Shown piece after piece: positions 44,402 through 53,888 of a DNA stretch of 64,000 bases. This DNA comes from Methanofollis sp. W23. GTDB lineage: Archaea > Halobacteriota > Methanomicrobia > Methanomicrobiales > Methanofollaceae. The number at the start of each line of letters is the position of its first letter. Within the stretch, counting starts at the first letter, position 1. The notes beneath the pieces were generated by a model, which was given only the letters and a program-made list of their open reading frames with translations, did not search any database and was not told where the DNA came from. The stretch covers positions 2,190,140 through 2,254,139 of the forward strand of contig NZ_JAGGMN010000001.1 in NCBI RefSeq assembly GCF_017875325.1, read 5' to 3'. A program made the translations under genes and the position numbers.

Positions 44402-45100
44402 ATGTTGATCGCGATCACCAGGCTCCCTCAAAAGGCGGGGAGGGACGCCGCCCTCTGTGCCGAATTAGGTCATGAGTGTTATACTGTCTCGCCGCTCAGG
44501 GCCGAACTCATCGAAGACGCTATCGCCCGGTTTGTGGCAGAGGCGAACCGAGGCGCCTTCGACTGTATCTTTTTCACCAGCGCCCTCCCGGCAGAGGTCA
44601 TCGCTCCCAGACTCTCGCTCCCCGAGACAGTGAGAGTCGTCGCCATCGGGCCGCAGACGGCGCGGACCCTTGCACAACATGCGATCAAGGCCGAGACCCT
44701 CCCGTCCTTCTATTCAGCAGACTTCGCCCCGTACCTGGGCGCGTGGCTGGCAGGGCGGCGGGTCGGGATCCCGCGGGCCGCCGTCCCGAACCCCGGGCTT
44801 CTGGACGCGATCAGGACCGCGGGCGGGGAGGCGTGCGAGTACCCCTCCTATCATCTTGTCCCTTCAGGCGAGAGCCTTGAGACCGAGCGGGCCGACGTGG
44901 TCCTCTTCACCAGCGCCTCCTCGTTCAGGGAAGCGGTATGGACACGCCGCACCGGCCAGAGCGTCGCCGCCATCGGCCGGGTCACGGCCGCGGCGATGGA
45001 GGAAAGCGGGGTCTCCCCTGACGTCGTCGGCGACGGGTCTCTTTCCGGCACACTTGCTGCCCTGAACAGGTGGACCGAGGAGATGAAGCACCATGCCTGA
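44402..45100 (+). CDS. hemD: Uroporphyrinogen-III synthase
   Basis: Cyclises hydroxymethylbilane to uroporphyrinogen III, the common precursor of coenzyme F430, cobamides and haem-like tetrapyrroles. 232 residues, two alpha/beta domains. Typical segments are CIFFTSALPAEVI, VVAIGPQTARTL, VVLFTSASSFREAV and VAAIGRVTAAAMEESG. Sequence conservation in the family is low but the pattern is clear. It overlaps the cbf5 start by eight bases. Confidence 0.9.
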   Translation: MLIAITRLPQKAGRDAALCAELGHECYTVSPLRAELIEDAIARFVAEANRGAFDCIFFTSALPAEVIAPRLSLPETVRVVAIGPQTARTLAQHAIKAETLPSFYSADFAPYLGAWLAGRRVGIPRAAVPNPGLLDAIRTAGGEACEYPSYHLVPSGESLETERADVVLFTSASSFREAVWTRRTGQSVAAIGRVTAAAMEESGVSPDVVGDGSLSGTLAALNRWTEEMKHHA

Positions 45101-46028
45101 ACGCCGGCGAGTGCCAGGCACCCCTGCCGCCGGACTTGTCGTCATCGACAAACCGCAGGGACCCTCCAGCCACCAGGTCGCCGCCTGGGTCGGGAAGATG
45201 CTCGGTGTCCAGGTCGGGCATGCCGGTACCCTGGACCCAATGGTCTCAGGGGTGCTGGTGGTCATGATCGGCCCGGCGGCACGGCTTGCCCCGGTCCTCC
45301 TCAAAGAGCGCAAGGAGTATGTCTGCGCCATGCGCCTCCACGGCGACGTCCCCGGGGAGGTGGTCGATGCCGCCGCAAAGGAGTTTGTCGGTCGGGTCTA
45401 CCAGCGCCCACCGCGACGGAGCGCGGTGAAACGGAACCTGCGGATCAGAAAGATCTACGAACTCGAGGTTCTTGACATGGACGGGAGGCTTGTCCTCTTC
45501 AGAGTGGTCTGTGACGCGGGGACGTACATCAGGTCCCTCTGCCACCACCTGGGCCTGGCCCTCGGGACCGGGGCCCACATGCAGGAACTCCGCCGGACCA
45601 GGTCAGGGAATTTCACCGAAGAGGAGGCATACTCCCTCCATGACCTCAGGGACGCTGCTGAGGCCGCACACGGAGGGGACACCGCCGCGCTCGAGGCCCT
45701 GATCCTCCCGGCCGCCGCCGGGACCGGCGACCTGCCCAGGGTCGTGGTGCGGGAGACCGCGGTCGACGCCCTCTGCCATGGGGCGTCCCTCGCCGGGGTG
45801 GGCGTGCGCTCAAAGACGAAGTACAAAAAAGGTGCGATGGTCGCGGTCTTCACCGAGAAGGACGAACTGGTCGCCCTTGGCGAAGCCCTCGTCGACTCCT
45901 CCGCCTACGAACCCGGGCAGACCGGCCTCGTCGTCGCCCCTAAGACCGTGATGATGCCCCCAGGCACCTACCCCTCCCACTGGACTCGCAGGCCGCCGGA
46001 GAAAAAGGATACCATTAAAACACCCTGA
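45093..46028 (+). CDS. truB: tRNA/rRNA pseudouridine synthase Cbf5 (TruB family, with PUA domain)
   Basis: Catalytic subunit of H/ACA guide-RNA complexes; it also can make pseudouridine-55 in tRNA. 311 residues. Catalytic Asp in GHAGTLDPMVSGVL; KERKEYVCAMRLHGD and CDAGTYIRSLCHHLGLALG are further TruB motifs. The C-terminal PUA domain runs from about residue 225 (CHGASLAGVGV, then KKGAMVAVFTEKDELVALG). Co-transcribed with hemD. With Nop5/fibrillarin in the same window, both guide-RNA modification systems are represented. Confidence 0.94.
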   Translation: MPERRRVPGTPAAGLVVIDKPQGPSSHQVAAWVGKMLGVQVGHAGTLDPMVSGVLVVMIGPAARLAPVLLKERKEYVCAMRLHGDVPGEVVDAAAKEFVGRVYQRPPRRSAVKRNLRIRKIYELEVLDMDGRLVLFRVVCDAGTYIRSLCHHLGLALGTGAHMQELRRTRSGNFTEEEAYSLHDLRDAAEAAHGGDTAALEALILPAAAGTGDLPRVVVRETAVDALCHGASLAGVGVRSKTKYKKGAMVAVFTEKDELVALGEALVDSSAYEPGQTGLVVAPKTVMMPPGTYPSHWTRRPPEKKDTIKTP

Positions 46029-46049
46029 TACAAATAGAATAAGGCACGA

Positions 46050-46134
46050 GCTGAGGTAGTCTAGCGGTAGGGCGCGGGCCTGGAAAGCCCGTGGGGCGTT
46101 GAGCCCCTCGGGAGTTCAAATCTCCCCCTCAGCG
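46050..46134 (+). tRNA. tRNA-Ser (anticodon GGA)
   Basis: 85-nt class II tRNA. Acceptor GCTGAGG/CCTCAGC with discriminator G; anticodon stem CGGGC/GCCCG with loop CTGGAAA (anticodon GGA, reads UCC/UCU). The long variable arm is GGGGCGTTGAGCCCC and the T-arm GGGAGTTCAAATCTCCC. No intron, no encoded CCA. T-runs (TCTTTGTTTTTG) follow directly. Confidence 0.95.
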
Positions 46135-46793
46135 TCTTTGTTTTTGTAGAGATCCTTGATGATACTCTTTCCATAAGGATCTGATGAAATTTCGACTTTG
46201 TAGATTCAGATATGAACCAAGACACGCCTCACGCATACGTGATGAAGATGTCTCGTCGTTCGATCTCTCTTTTTCAAGACTGAAGAACCGGCGGGGATCG
46301 TGTTCAATCACCGCCCCCCACATATCCTCATCGTGGGGGTCCGGGGAGTGCAACCCCCCGGCGCGAGATGGCAGGGAATATTCAACACTTGAAGACGGCC
46401 GATAACCCAGAAGAAGTTTCTCTCCTCCGTGTATGGCCCTCAATAGGATTTCTTAACAAGCAATCTTCAGGATCATTTTCATGGAGCATACCCCTACACT
46501 CTCTTGAGGGAACATCTCCTCGAACTGAAGCGTCTCCTTCCAGAAATTCTGAACCATCCTCCTCCAAGAGATACACCCCTAGCACGAAGAGGAGTAAAGG
46601 TGATTGACTCACGCTCGCACCTGAGATCAGAGATCTCACAATTCCAAGATCTCTACCCTGAAAGAACCAAGAAGACCTGAAGATCTCTGCATTCAGGTGA
46701 GAGTGGCCACCCCCTCCAGACCGTGACCATATCCCTGAGGCGCCGCGACCTATATCAGAGGGCACCCCCTCACCAGGGTGAGGGCCATGATCT
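46135..46793. repeat. Intergenic mosaic after tRNA-Ser
   Basis: About 660 bases. Starts with a T-run that likely ends the tRNA transcript. Then come a copy of the 50-base end module (46198-46248), a GGGGGTCCGGGGAGTGCAAC GC block and the GGATCATTTTCATGG module (46467-46486). No supported gene. Confidence 0.55.
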
Positions 46794-47696
46794 ATGTCGT
46801 CCACACTCTGCGCCCTGATCAGGCTGGGCCGTCTTCCTTTCGTCCTCGGAGGGGTCGTCCTCTTTGCCTATGGGGTGCTGGTCGCCGGGTTGACAGAGCC
46901 GTCTCCTGTCCCGGCCAGACTCCTCCTCGGCTGCCTGATCCTTGCGGCCGGACAACTCTCGGTCTCCTATTCCAACGACTACTTTGACCGCCGGACCGAT
47001 GCCCTCGGGAAGAGAACCCATATCTCTGGCGGGAGCGGCGTGCTTGGTGAACGCCCCGACCTCGCACCGGCGGCCAGGTGGATCGCCCTTGGCCTGATCG
47101 TCGCCTCTCTTCTCCTTGCCCTCTACTACATCCTCCTTTATCCCGCCCCCTGGTACTTCCTCCTCTTTGTCCTGTCTGGAAACCTCATCGGATGGTATTA
47201 CACCGCCCCGCCGCTCGCCCTTGCATATCATGGGGGCGGTGAGGTGGCGACCATGCTCACCTTCGGTCTCTTCATGCCAGGGATGGGCTACCTCACGGCG
47301 ACCGGAGAGTTCAACCTCTTCTTTTTTGCAACCATTCTCCCTCTTTTCTTCCTGGGGCTTGCCTTCATCATCACCGTCGAACTCCCTGACATGGAGGCGG
47401 ACCATGCCGCAGGGAAACAGACGCTGGTCGCCTCCTTGGGGAGGAAGAAGGCACAGGTCATAGCCATCTTTGCCTGCGCCCTTGCATCCCTTCTTTTCTT
47501 CATGGCAGGACCAGTCCACCAGGTTTTCTGGATGATCACCCTCCTCTCACTCGTCCCGCTCACACTCACGGCCGTCACACTCCGGGCGTGTCCGCCGGAC
47601 CGTGACGGCGCCGTCTCTGGTGCAGGACTGACCATGGCGGGACTTGTCGTCTTCCTGATTGGTGCCGACACTCTCCTGCTCTTCTCACTCCCCTGA
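46794..47696 (+). CDS. UbiA-family prenyltransferase (MenA-like)
   Basis: 300-residue membrane enzyme with about eight helices that attaches a polyprenyl chain to an aromatic or glycerol-type acceptor. The first Asp-rich motif is NDYFDRRTDALG and the second is ELPDMEADHAAGKQTL, where the family binds Mg2+-pyrophosphate. An upstream ATG six codons earlier does not exist in frame; this ATG is the first. Substrate unknown; candidates include quinone-like or lipid biosynthesis. Confidence 0.88.
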   Translation: MSSTLCALIRLGRLPFVLGGVVLFAYGVLVAGLTEPSPVPARLLLGCLILAAGQLSVSYSNDYFDRRTDALGKRTHISGGSGVLGERPDLAPAARWIALGLIVASLLLALYYILLYPAPWYFLLFVLSGNLIGWYYTAPPLALAYHGGGEVATMLTFGLFMPGMGYLTATGEFNLFFFATILPLFFLGLAFIITVELPDMEADHAAGKQTLVASLGRKKAQVIAIFACALASLLFFMAGPVHQVFWMITLLSLVPLTLTAVTLRACPPDRDGAVSGAGLTMAGLVVFLIGADTLLLFSLP

Positions 47697-48050
47697 CCCT
47701 CCAGCACCTTCCCAGAGCCCAAAACGGTTTTTCTCGGTGTCCTCGCAGACCGCCAGGAATCCCATGCCTGGCACCTCGGTCTTCCCGGTGAGCACCTGTC
47801 CGCCCAGGTCGACGACCCTCTGGAGATATGCCTCGATGGAGGGGACGTCGATATAGATCATCATCTGCTGGTCAGGCGCCTCCCGCCTGAAGAGGTCCCC
47901 CCCGACCTCGCCGCCAGTCTCGACCATCCAGAAGTCTTCCTTGAACTCTGCCGGGAATGGCCTGACTTTCCAGCCGAAAAGAGACTGGTAAAATTTCTTC
48001 GCCCGGCCGGTGTCGGCCGCAGGGATCTCAAACCATGTGACGGTGGGCAT
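47685..48050 (-). CDS. VOC (glyoxalase/dioxygenase) family protein
   Basis: 121 residues. One vicinal-oxygen-chelate module: WFEIPAADTGRAKKFYQSLFGW, then MMIYIDVPSIEAYLQRVVDLGG and VPGMGFLAVCEDTEKNRFGLW. Such small proteins act as dimers with a metal site; the substrate is not predictable. A longer frame of 168 residues was rejected because the conserved fold begins at this ATG. It overlaps the convergent prenyltransferase gene by 12 bases. Confidence 0.85.
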   Translation of the reverse strand: MPTVTWFEIPAADTGRAKKFYQSLFGWKVRPFPAEFKEDFWMVETGGEVGGDLFRREAPDQQMMIYIDVPSIEAYLQRVVDLGGQVLTGKTEVPGMGFLAVCEDTEKNRFGLWEGAGGSGE

Positions 48051-49332
48051 GGACCTGAGTCTGCCGAATCTATGATAGTCTTTCTCATGAACCTGTTCTA
48101 TCAGGATAGGACCAAGGACGGCAACGCACCCGTCATGGTCGTCATGCTGCCTTCGAGACCTCATCGAGGTCCTGGGGGGCCCAGGCGGCACTCCCCCCAG
48201 GTGCGAGGATGCAGGAAGGCGTGATGACCTGACGTGCCGCCCTCAATCACAGGATCCTACCATCTCCCGCGGGGGAGAGCCACGGACTCCCGAAAAATGG
48301 GGAAGATGGGTGAGAATGCACAATGGACAGACATAATGATGGGGTTGCCGTCATCGACCCCTCTCCAGACGTGGAGTTCAGGAGAAAAGCGGAGAGAGTT
48401 GAAAATGTTGGCTTTGGAGAAATCCTCTGGATCGTTCTCTTCGCCGGGGGCTTGGCCGCCCCCCGGGCCCCCCACGAACACGATTGGTCGTGGACGGCAA
48501 TCCCTCTTCAGGGAGTTTGAATATGCCTTCCCGGCGGGAACATGGGGGAAGGCGGATACATCACGCTCACACCAGGATACGCAAGGGTTTCTACAAAACC
48601 AAAATATTTCGAATTTTCGGCTCTGTAGAATCAGACATAAACTCACGCTCAAGAATACAAGATGAAAACAATCATGAGTCTCCTACTTGTGTACTGAACC
48701 GGTGTTCCTCCTTCAGAGCACGACACCACTCGGGACGAACATCGAATGGCCGCACCCGCCTATCTTCGTCGTGGGGGATCCGGGGGCAGCACGCCCCTCC
48801 CCACAGAGATTCATCAAGAGGAATTCTATAAACTCGATATTTTTAATATGAGGTCATCCCAAAACTCTCCGGTCCTCATCCTCACCGATTGATAGCGATG
48901 GATGACAATGAAGAGATCCCAGTTTTTTCATCGCGCACCCATGCATTCGTCGCCTTCCCACCTCTTTGGCCGGGGGAGCTGCCCCCGGACCCCAGGGATG
49001 GCGATGGGGGCGGGAAGGCAGAGAAAAGATCATGAAGACGGGACGCAATCCGCCACCAATCTTCATCGACGGGGAGTCCGGGGGGCGGCAAGCCCCCGGT
49101 CGATGAGAGCTTTTAGAATTTCTGGAAGCAAGCACTTCAGTTCAAGGAGATCTTCAACCAGAGAGTTTTGGGATATGCTCTATTTTTATTCTGTATGCCT
49201 GAGCCCAAAGTTCATGCCGAATTCTACAGATCCCCAAAATATCTCTGGAACACGCCTACAACTGAGCAGGCCAGGAATAGTCGCGAACGAGAGGGAAGGG
49301 GGCGACGAGAGAAGCATCCCACCCCCACGATC
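48051..49332. repeat. Intergenic mosaic between the VOC and M20 genes
   Basis: About 1.3 kb without a supported gene. It contains a relative of the 29-base block (48215-48240), a half repeat TTTCTACAAAACC (48588-48600), MITE-like copy 6, a GC hairpin (CCGGGGG/CCCCCGG, 48970-48988) and a final half repeat TTCTACAGATCC near 49220. Confidence 0.55.
48619..48835. mobile_element. MITE-like element, copy 6 (217 bp, decayed right end)
   Basis: Left end is a perfect GGCTCTGTAGAA, followed by the ATCAGACATAAACTC form of the 50-base end module. The right end TTCTATAAACTC has four changes. Non-coding. Confidence 0.4.
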
Positions 49333-50559
49333 TTATCCAGACCTCTCCTGATCCTTCCCGACGCAGGTGAGGGCGGAGGCGACAAGGGTGAGCGTCGCGC
49401 TCCTGATCGCGTTGGTCTGCTCAGGGGCAAAATGTGATGAGTGGAGGTACGGCCCTGGTTGCCCCCCGACCATCGTTCCGAACCTGAAGTAGACAAGCGG
49501 CACCCCCTCCTGCCCATAGATGGCGAAGTCCTCGCTCCCTGAAAGAGGCGCGATCTCAATGGCCTTCCCCTCGCCGAGCACCTCTTCTGCTGCCGCAGCG
49601 CACCGGCTGGTAAGTCCAGCGTCGGTGACCAGCGGAGGGACCGACTCGTCGATGACCGTGACGACCGGCATCAGATCCTCGGGGACGCCGGCGGCCCTGG
49701 CGACCCCGGTCGTGACCCGGCGGACGGCCTCAAGCCCCTGATCCCTGACCGTGCTGTGATGATAGCGCAGGTTCACCTTCATCGTCACCTCGTCAGGGAT
49801 GGTGTTGTGCTTGCTCCCTCCATGGACCGCAGCGATGGTGAGCACGAAGAACTCATTCGGGTCGATCTCCCTGGACCTGATCGTCTGGAGGGCGAGGACC
49901 ATCTGGGCGGCGATGACGACCGGGTCTCTTGCCTGGTCAGGATGGGCGGCATGCCCCCCGATCCCCCTGACGACGATGTCGATCGACTCGCCCCCGGCAG
50001 AGAGGACGCCGCTCCGTGTCCCGACCGTCCCGGCCGGGATGTCTGGACCGGCATGGACGGCGACCGCACACACGGGACGGGGGAACCTGGTAAAAAGCCC
50101 GTCCCTGAGCATCGCCCGCGCCCCTGCCACAGTCTCCTCGGCGGGTTGGCCCACAAAGAGGAGCGTCCCAGACCATGCCTCCCGTATCCCGACAAGCACC
50201 CCTGCCGCCCCGACAAGAGAGGTCATGTTGAGGTCATGGGCGCAGGCATGCATCACGCCAGGGCGCCTGCTTGCATAGGGGAGCCCGGTCTCCTCCTGGA
50301 CCGGCAGGGCGTCCATATCGGCCCTGAGCATCACGACCGGTCCCGGCCCGTTCTCAAGCACCCCGACGACCCCATGGCCGCCGATCTCAGAGGTGACAGA
50401 GATGCCCGCAGCCTCCAGTTCTGCGGCAAGCAACTCTGCAGTCTGCTCCTCTCCCCCTGAAAGTTCGGGTTCGGCATGGAGGTCCTGGTAGAGGGCGACG
50501 AGTGCCGGGAGTTTGCGGCCGACCAGATCGTCGATCTCTGTTCGTATCTCTTCACGCAC
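49333..50559 (-). CDS. M20-family amidohydrolase/peptidase
   Basis: 408 residues, zinc hydrolase related to N-acyl-amino-acid amidohydrolases. Metal-site motifs: MLRADMDALPVQEETGLPY, MHACAHDLNMTSLVGAA, VGQPAEETVAGARAML and a C-terminal SGSEDFAIYGQEGVPLVYF. Usual family members read HACGHDxH at the second motif; here G is A and the last H is N, though the Cys and His metal ligands are kept. Start is GTG, supported by a GGTGAT site and the lack of an in-frame ATG. Single gene; substrate unknown. Confidence 0.88.
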   Translation of the reverse strand: MREEIRTEIDDLVGRKLPALVALYQDLHAEPELSGGEEQTAELLAAELEAAGISVTSEIGGHGVVGVLENGPGPVVMLRADMDALPVQEETGLPYASRRPGVMHACAHDLNMTSLVGAAGVLVGIREAWSGTLLFVGQPAEETVAGARAMLRDGLFTRFPRPVCAVAVHAGPDIPAGTVGTRSGVLSAGGESIDIVVRGIGGHAAHPDQARDPVVIAAQMVLALQTIRSREIDPNEFFVLTIAAVHGGSKHNTIPDEVTMKVNLRYHHSTVRDQGLEAVRRVTTGVARAAGVPEDLMPVVTVIDESVPPLVTDAGLTSRCAAAAEEVLGEGKAIEIAPLSGSEDFAIYGQEGVPLVYFRFGTMVGGQPGPYLHSSHFAPEQTNAIRSATLTLVASALTCVGKDQERSG

Positions 50560-51279
50560 CTGTCATCACCATCCTCCCCTTGTCATGGATGGCTAATATA
50601 GTACTTCTGATCGGCGCCCGTGAAGGTTCATCCTCCTGAACCCGCCCGCCGCACCACCTCGACGAGACTGAGGGGCCTGACATCTCGGTCATCGAAGACG
50701 AGAACATCACTGTCCACGGTGCAGAGGCGGGTTCCCCTGGGTGACCACAACCATCAGCCCTTCCTCAGCTCTCCTTACTTCCAGGACCAAGACTTCTGCT
50801 GGACGATCGAACTCCTGGTGTGGTCTCAGGCGAAGGTCAGGATCTTCTGGACCGATCGGCACCGGCATGATTGTCCTCAACGCCGACCTGAAGACGGACC
50901 ACCTGATCATCATGCCTTCTTCGCCTCACGCCGGGGGGTGCACCCTCCTGCCCCCCCCCACGACGAGGACAGGGGCGGGGCGGCGAAGGAACACAATCTT
51001 CACCTGCACTTCAGTCTCGAAAAAGAGCGATCAAGTAAGGAGAGATGTGCATCCCATATGCCAGAGGCGTGAACTCGCCTCATACTGAATTCTACACCTC
51101 GCTACAGAACCGACATTTCCAAAGAGTGTGAATGTCAAATGCCACGTCATTCCTGCACCATGAGGATCAGAGATCATCTCACCTCCTCCTGAGCCACATC
51201 TGCGTGACCTCATCACCCTGACTCAAGGGGAAATCTCTATCTCCCGGGCCCCCATCCAACCCCCTCGAGGTGGGAAGAT
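50560..51279. other. Intergenic region between M20 and DUF523 genes
   Basis: About 720 bases, no supported gene. Contains a GC block (CGCCGGGGGGTGCACCCTCC near 50930) and a decayed 50-base end module in reverse (51045-51117, with CATCCCATATGCC and TTCTACACC). Confidence 0.5.
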
Positions 51280-52284
51280 ATGCAGACCTTTGCGCGGCCA
51301 AGGGTGGTGGTGAGCAGGTGCATCGAGTTCGACCACTGCCGGTGGAATGGGGACATGATCAGGAGCGAGGTGGTGGGGCGGATGAACGCGCACGTCGAGT
51401 TTGTGCCGGTCTGCGCCGAGGCGGAGATCGGGCTCGGGATCCCGAGAGAGCCGGTCAGGCTGGTGGGGGAGGGCGACGAGGTCAGGCTGGTGCAGCACGA
51501 GACCGGACGGGACGTGACCGAAATGATGACCGGGTTTGCCGCCGCGTTCCTCGACGACCTGGGCGAGGTGGACGGGTTTCTTCTCAAGTCCAGGTCGCCT
51601 TCATGCGGGATCAAAGGGGTGAAAATCTACTCGTCGATGAAGGGCGGCGCCTCCAGAGGGACGAGGGCCGGGCTCTTCGCGGAGGCGGTGCTCTCACGCC
51701 ACCCTGACCTCCCGGTCGAGGACGAGGGGAGGCTGCGGAACCGGCGGATCAGAGAGCACTTCCTGATCAGGCTCTTCACCCTTGCCGGGTTCAGGGAGGC
51801 ACGGGCGCACGGCGACCTCCAGGCCCTCTCTGAGTTTCACGCCAGGAACAAATTTCTCCTGATGGCATATAGCCAGAAAGAACTCCAGACCCTCGGGAAT
51901 GTGGTGGCAAACCAGGAATCGCAGCCGTTCGAAGAGGTTGTCGCGACCTATGAACGTCATCTCAGGGCCGCCCTGAAAAATCCCCCAAAGGCCACCTCAC
52001 GGACCAATGTCCTCTTCCATGCCCTGGGATATTTCAAAGACTCTCTCTCTCCAGAAGAGAAGGCCTTCTTCCTGGAGACCGTCGAGCACTACCGGAAGAA
52101 CGAGGTGACCATCTGCCCGAACCTGACCATCCTGCGCTCATGGATCGTGAGGTTCGGGATCGACTACCTCGCAGAGCAGACCTTCTTCTCCCCCCTGCCC
52201 CCAGGGCTGATGGAGGTTCCGCCCGACCTTTCGCAGGACCAGCGCGACTACTGGAAGGAGGAGAAAGGGAGGCCAGGACTGTGA
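51280..52284 (+). CDS. DUF523 and DUF1722 domain protein (YbgA-like fusion)
   Basis: 334 residues. The N-terminal DUF523 domain (~1-150) shows VVVSRCIEFDHCRWNGDM, FVPVCAEAEIGLGIPREPV and LLKSRSPSCGIKGVK, with conserved cysteines. The C-terminal DUF1722 domain (~190-310) shows FHARNKFLLMAYSQKELQTL. Fused forms occur in bacteria and archaea, sometimes beside photolyases; the function is not established. GAGGTG ribosome site before the ATG. The stop overlaps the next gene's GTG start. Confidence 0.88.
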   Translation: MQTFARPRVVVSRCIEFDHCRWNGDMIRSEVVGRMNAHVEFVPVCAEAEIGLGIPREPVRLVGEGDEVRLVQHETGRDVTEMMTGFAAAFLDDLGEVDGFLLKSRSPSCGIKGVKIYSSMKGGASRGTRAGLFAEAVLSRHPDLPVEDEGRLRNRRIREHFLIRLFTLAGFREARAHGDLQALSEFHARNKFLLMAYSQKELQTLGNVVANQESQPFEEVVATYERHLRAALKNPPKATSRTNVLFHALGYFKDSLSPEEKAFFLETVEHYRKNEVTICPNLTILRSWIVRFGIDYLAEQTFFSPLPPGLMEVPPDLSQDQRDYWKEEKGRPGL

Positions 52285-52697
52285 GACCTGGCCCGGCCCT
52301 GACCTGTCTTGTGGGCACCGTCGTCGTGGTCGCACTCGTCTCGGGGTGTCTTGGAGAGCCAGACGGCTCGCTCCCCCCGCCGGTCGAGTTCATCCCTGAA
52401 GTGACCGGTGGCGGCACAGGGGACGGGCTCATCATCAGGTATTACCCCAACACCACCGAACCCGCCTCATACTCGGTCACCTTCGAGATCAAGGTGGCCG
52501 GGGAGGTCACCGACGCCGTGGCCGGAGAGAGCTTCTCCGGCATCTCGGCCGCCCACCCGATCGAACTCCCGCCCGTGCCGGCAGGCGCAGGCGACGAGGT
52601 GAGGGTGCAGGTCACCATCTTCGACGAGTACGGCCGGATCGTGCACACCGAGACCACCACCTTCCTCGCCGGCGAGGAACTTCAGGTGACGACCTGA
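52281..52697 (+). CDS. Small predicted lipoprotein, function unknown
   Basis: 138 residues from a GTG that overlaps the preceding stop (GTGA). Hydrophobic signal segment LVGTVVVVALVSGCLG ends in a lipobox-like Cys near residue 24, then a Pro-rich linker and a beta-rich domain (YSVTFEIKVAGEVTD, then DEVRVQVTIFDEYGR). It is probably anchored outside the membrane. Third positions are strongly G/C, as in neighbouring genes, so it is real. I recognise no family. It overlaps the convergent rhodanese gene by 16 bases. Confidence 0.72.
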   Translation: MRPGPALTCLVGTVVVVALVSGCLGEPDGSLPPPVEFIPEVTGGGTGDGLIIRYYPNTTEPASYSVTFEIKVAGEVTDAVAGESFSGISAAHPIELPPVPAGAGDEVRVQVTIFDEYGRIVHTETTTFLAGEELQVTT

Positions 52698-53086
52698 TAT
52701 TCGGCCGCCTTCCAGGCGGTGATCCCCTCCTCCATATTATACACCTCGTCACACCCTTCTTCGACCATCACCGACGCCGCCCCCGCACTTCTCACGCCGG
52801 TCCGGCAGTAGACCAGGCAGGTCGCCCCTCTCTCGAAGGCCCTGACCTCGTCCCTGAATGCCGGGTCATACCAGTCGAGATTGACCGCGCCCTCGATGTG
52901 CCCGGCGGCAAACTCTTCAGGCGTCCTGACGTCCAGGAGCACGAACCCCGGGTCCCCCGCACGTTCCTGGATGAGGGCATGGGCCTCGTCGACCGAGAGG
53001 TCGGTCCATGCCGTCCCCATACAGCCTCCCGCACCGAGGGCCAGCGCAAGGAGGAGCAGGGGGAGGGCCTGATACTGATCTGGCAT
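52682..53086 (-). CDS. Rhodanese-domain lipoprotein
   Basis: 134 residues. Signal segment LPLLLLALALGAGGCMG with a lipobox-like Cys, then one rhodanese domain: LLDVRTPEEFAAGHIEGAVN and the active-site loop CLVYCRTGVRS, where the second Cys would carry sulfur. Predicted to be tethered on the outer face of the membrane. It lies 33 bases after the ABC permease stop, same strand, so probably the third gene of that operon. Confidence 0.85.
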   Translation of the reverse strand: MPDQYQALPLLLLALALGAGGCMGTAWTDLSVDEAHALIQERAGDPGFVLLDVRTPEEFAAGHIEGAVNLDWYDPAFRDEVRAFERGATCLVYCRTGVRSAGAASVMVEEGCDEVYNMEEGITAWKAAEYQVVT

Positions 53087-53119
53087 GGAGGAGGATCTCC
53101 CGGCCCTGATATAAATCAT

Positions 53120-53887
53120 TCAGGTTGACTCGCTCCGCTCAAAGGACCAGGCGCCAAGGGCAAGAAGCAGAAGAAAGAACCCGGTGAGGATGACGGCGTC
53201 GGTCATCAAGGGAAATGAGGAGACGCCGGTAAGAACACCGCGCAGCCCGTCCACCCCATAGGTCAGGGGATCGGCGTACGAGAGCGGCTGGACCCAGAGA
53301 GGGAGGTTCTCGACCGGGAAGAGCGCACCTGAGAGGAAGAAGATCGGGAAGACGACGAAGTTCATCACCAGGGTGAACCCGTGGATGTCCTTCATGTTCG
53401 AGGCGAAGATCAACCCCATCGAGATGAAGGTGGTGGAGATGAGGAGCATGAAGAGCGCCGCGGCCAGGAAGGCGAAGAACCCGGGGTACGAGAAGCCCAT
53501 CAGCCCTGAGAGAAGAAGGATCAGAACCCCCTGGAGGAGCGAGGTCGTCGCCCCGCCGGCCGTCCTGCCAAGGACGATCGAGATCCTGCTCACCGGGGCG
53601 ACCATGATCTCTTTTAAAAACCCGAACTCCCTGTCCCAGAGCACCGAGATCCCGGCAAAGGTCGAGGAGAAGAGGAGGGTCATGCCGACGATCCCGGGGA
53701 CCAGGTAGGTGATGTAGTCGATGCCCTCAGGGATCCCGGGGACCGTGCTGGTCCGAAACCCGAACCCGAGGAAGGCCATGAAGAAGAGTGGCATCCCGAG
53801 CGTCCCGACGACCCTGGACTTCGCCCTGAAGAAGCGCTTCATCTCCCTGAGCCAGAGAACATAGATCGCGGTGACCTCGCGGTTCAT
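53120..53887 (-). CDS. ABC-2 type transporter permease
   Basis: 255 residues with six membrane helices. ABC-2 signature regions are visible: TYLVPGIVGMTLLFSSTFAG, then FGFLKEIMVAPVSRISIVLG, and NFVVFPIFFLSGALFPVENLP near the end. It forms an exporter with the ATPase encoded just upstream, of the daunorubicin-resistance/Nod-factor type. Two ATGs are not in question; the first gives the cytosolic N-terminus. Confidence 0.92.
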   Translation of the reverse strand: MNREVTAIYVLWLREMKRFFRAKSRVVGTLGMPLFFMAFLGFGFRTSTVPGIPEGIDYITYLVPGIVGMTLLFSSTFAGISVLWDREFGFLKEIMVAPVSRISIVLGRTAGGATTSLLQGVLILLLSGLMGFSYPGFFAFLAAALFMLLISTTFISMGLIFASNMKDIHGFTLVMNFVVFPIFFLSGALFPVENLPLWVQPLSYADPLTYGVDGLRGVLTGVSSFPLMTDAVILTGFFLLLLALGAWSFERSEST

Positions 53888-53888
53888 C

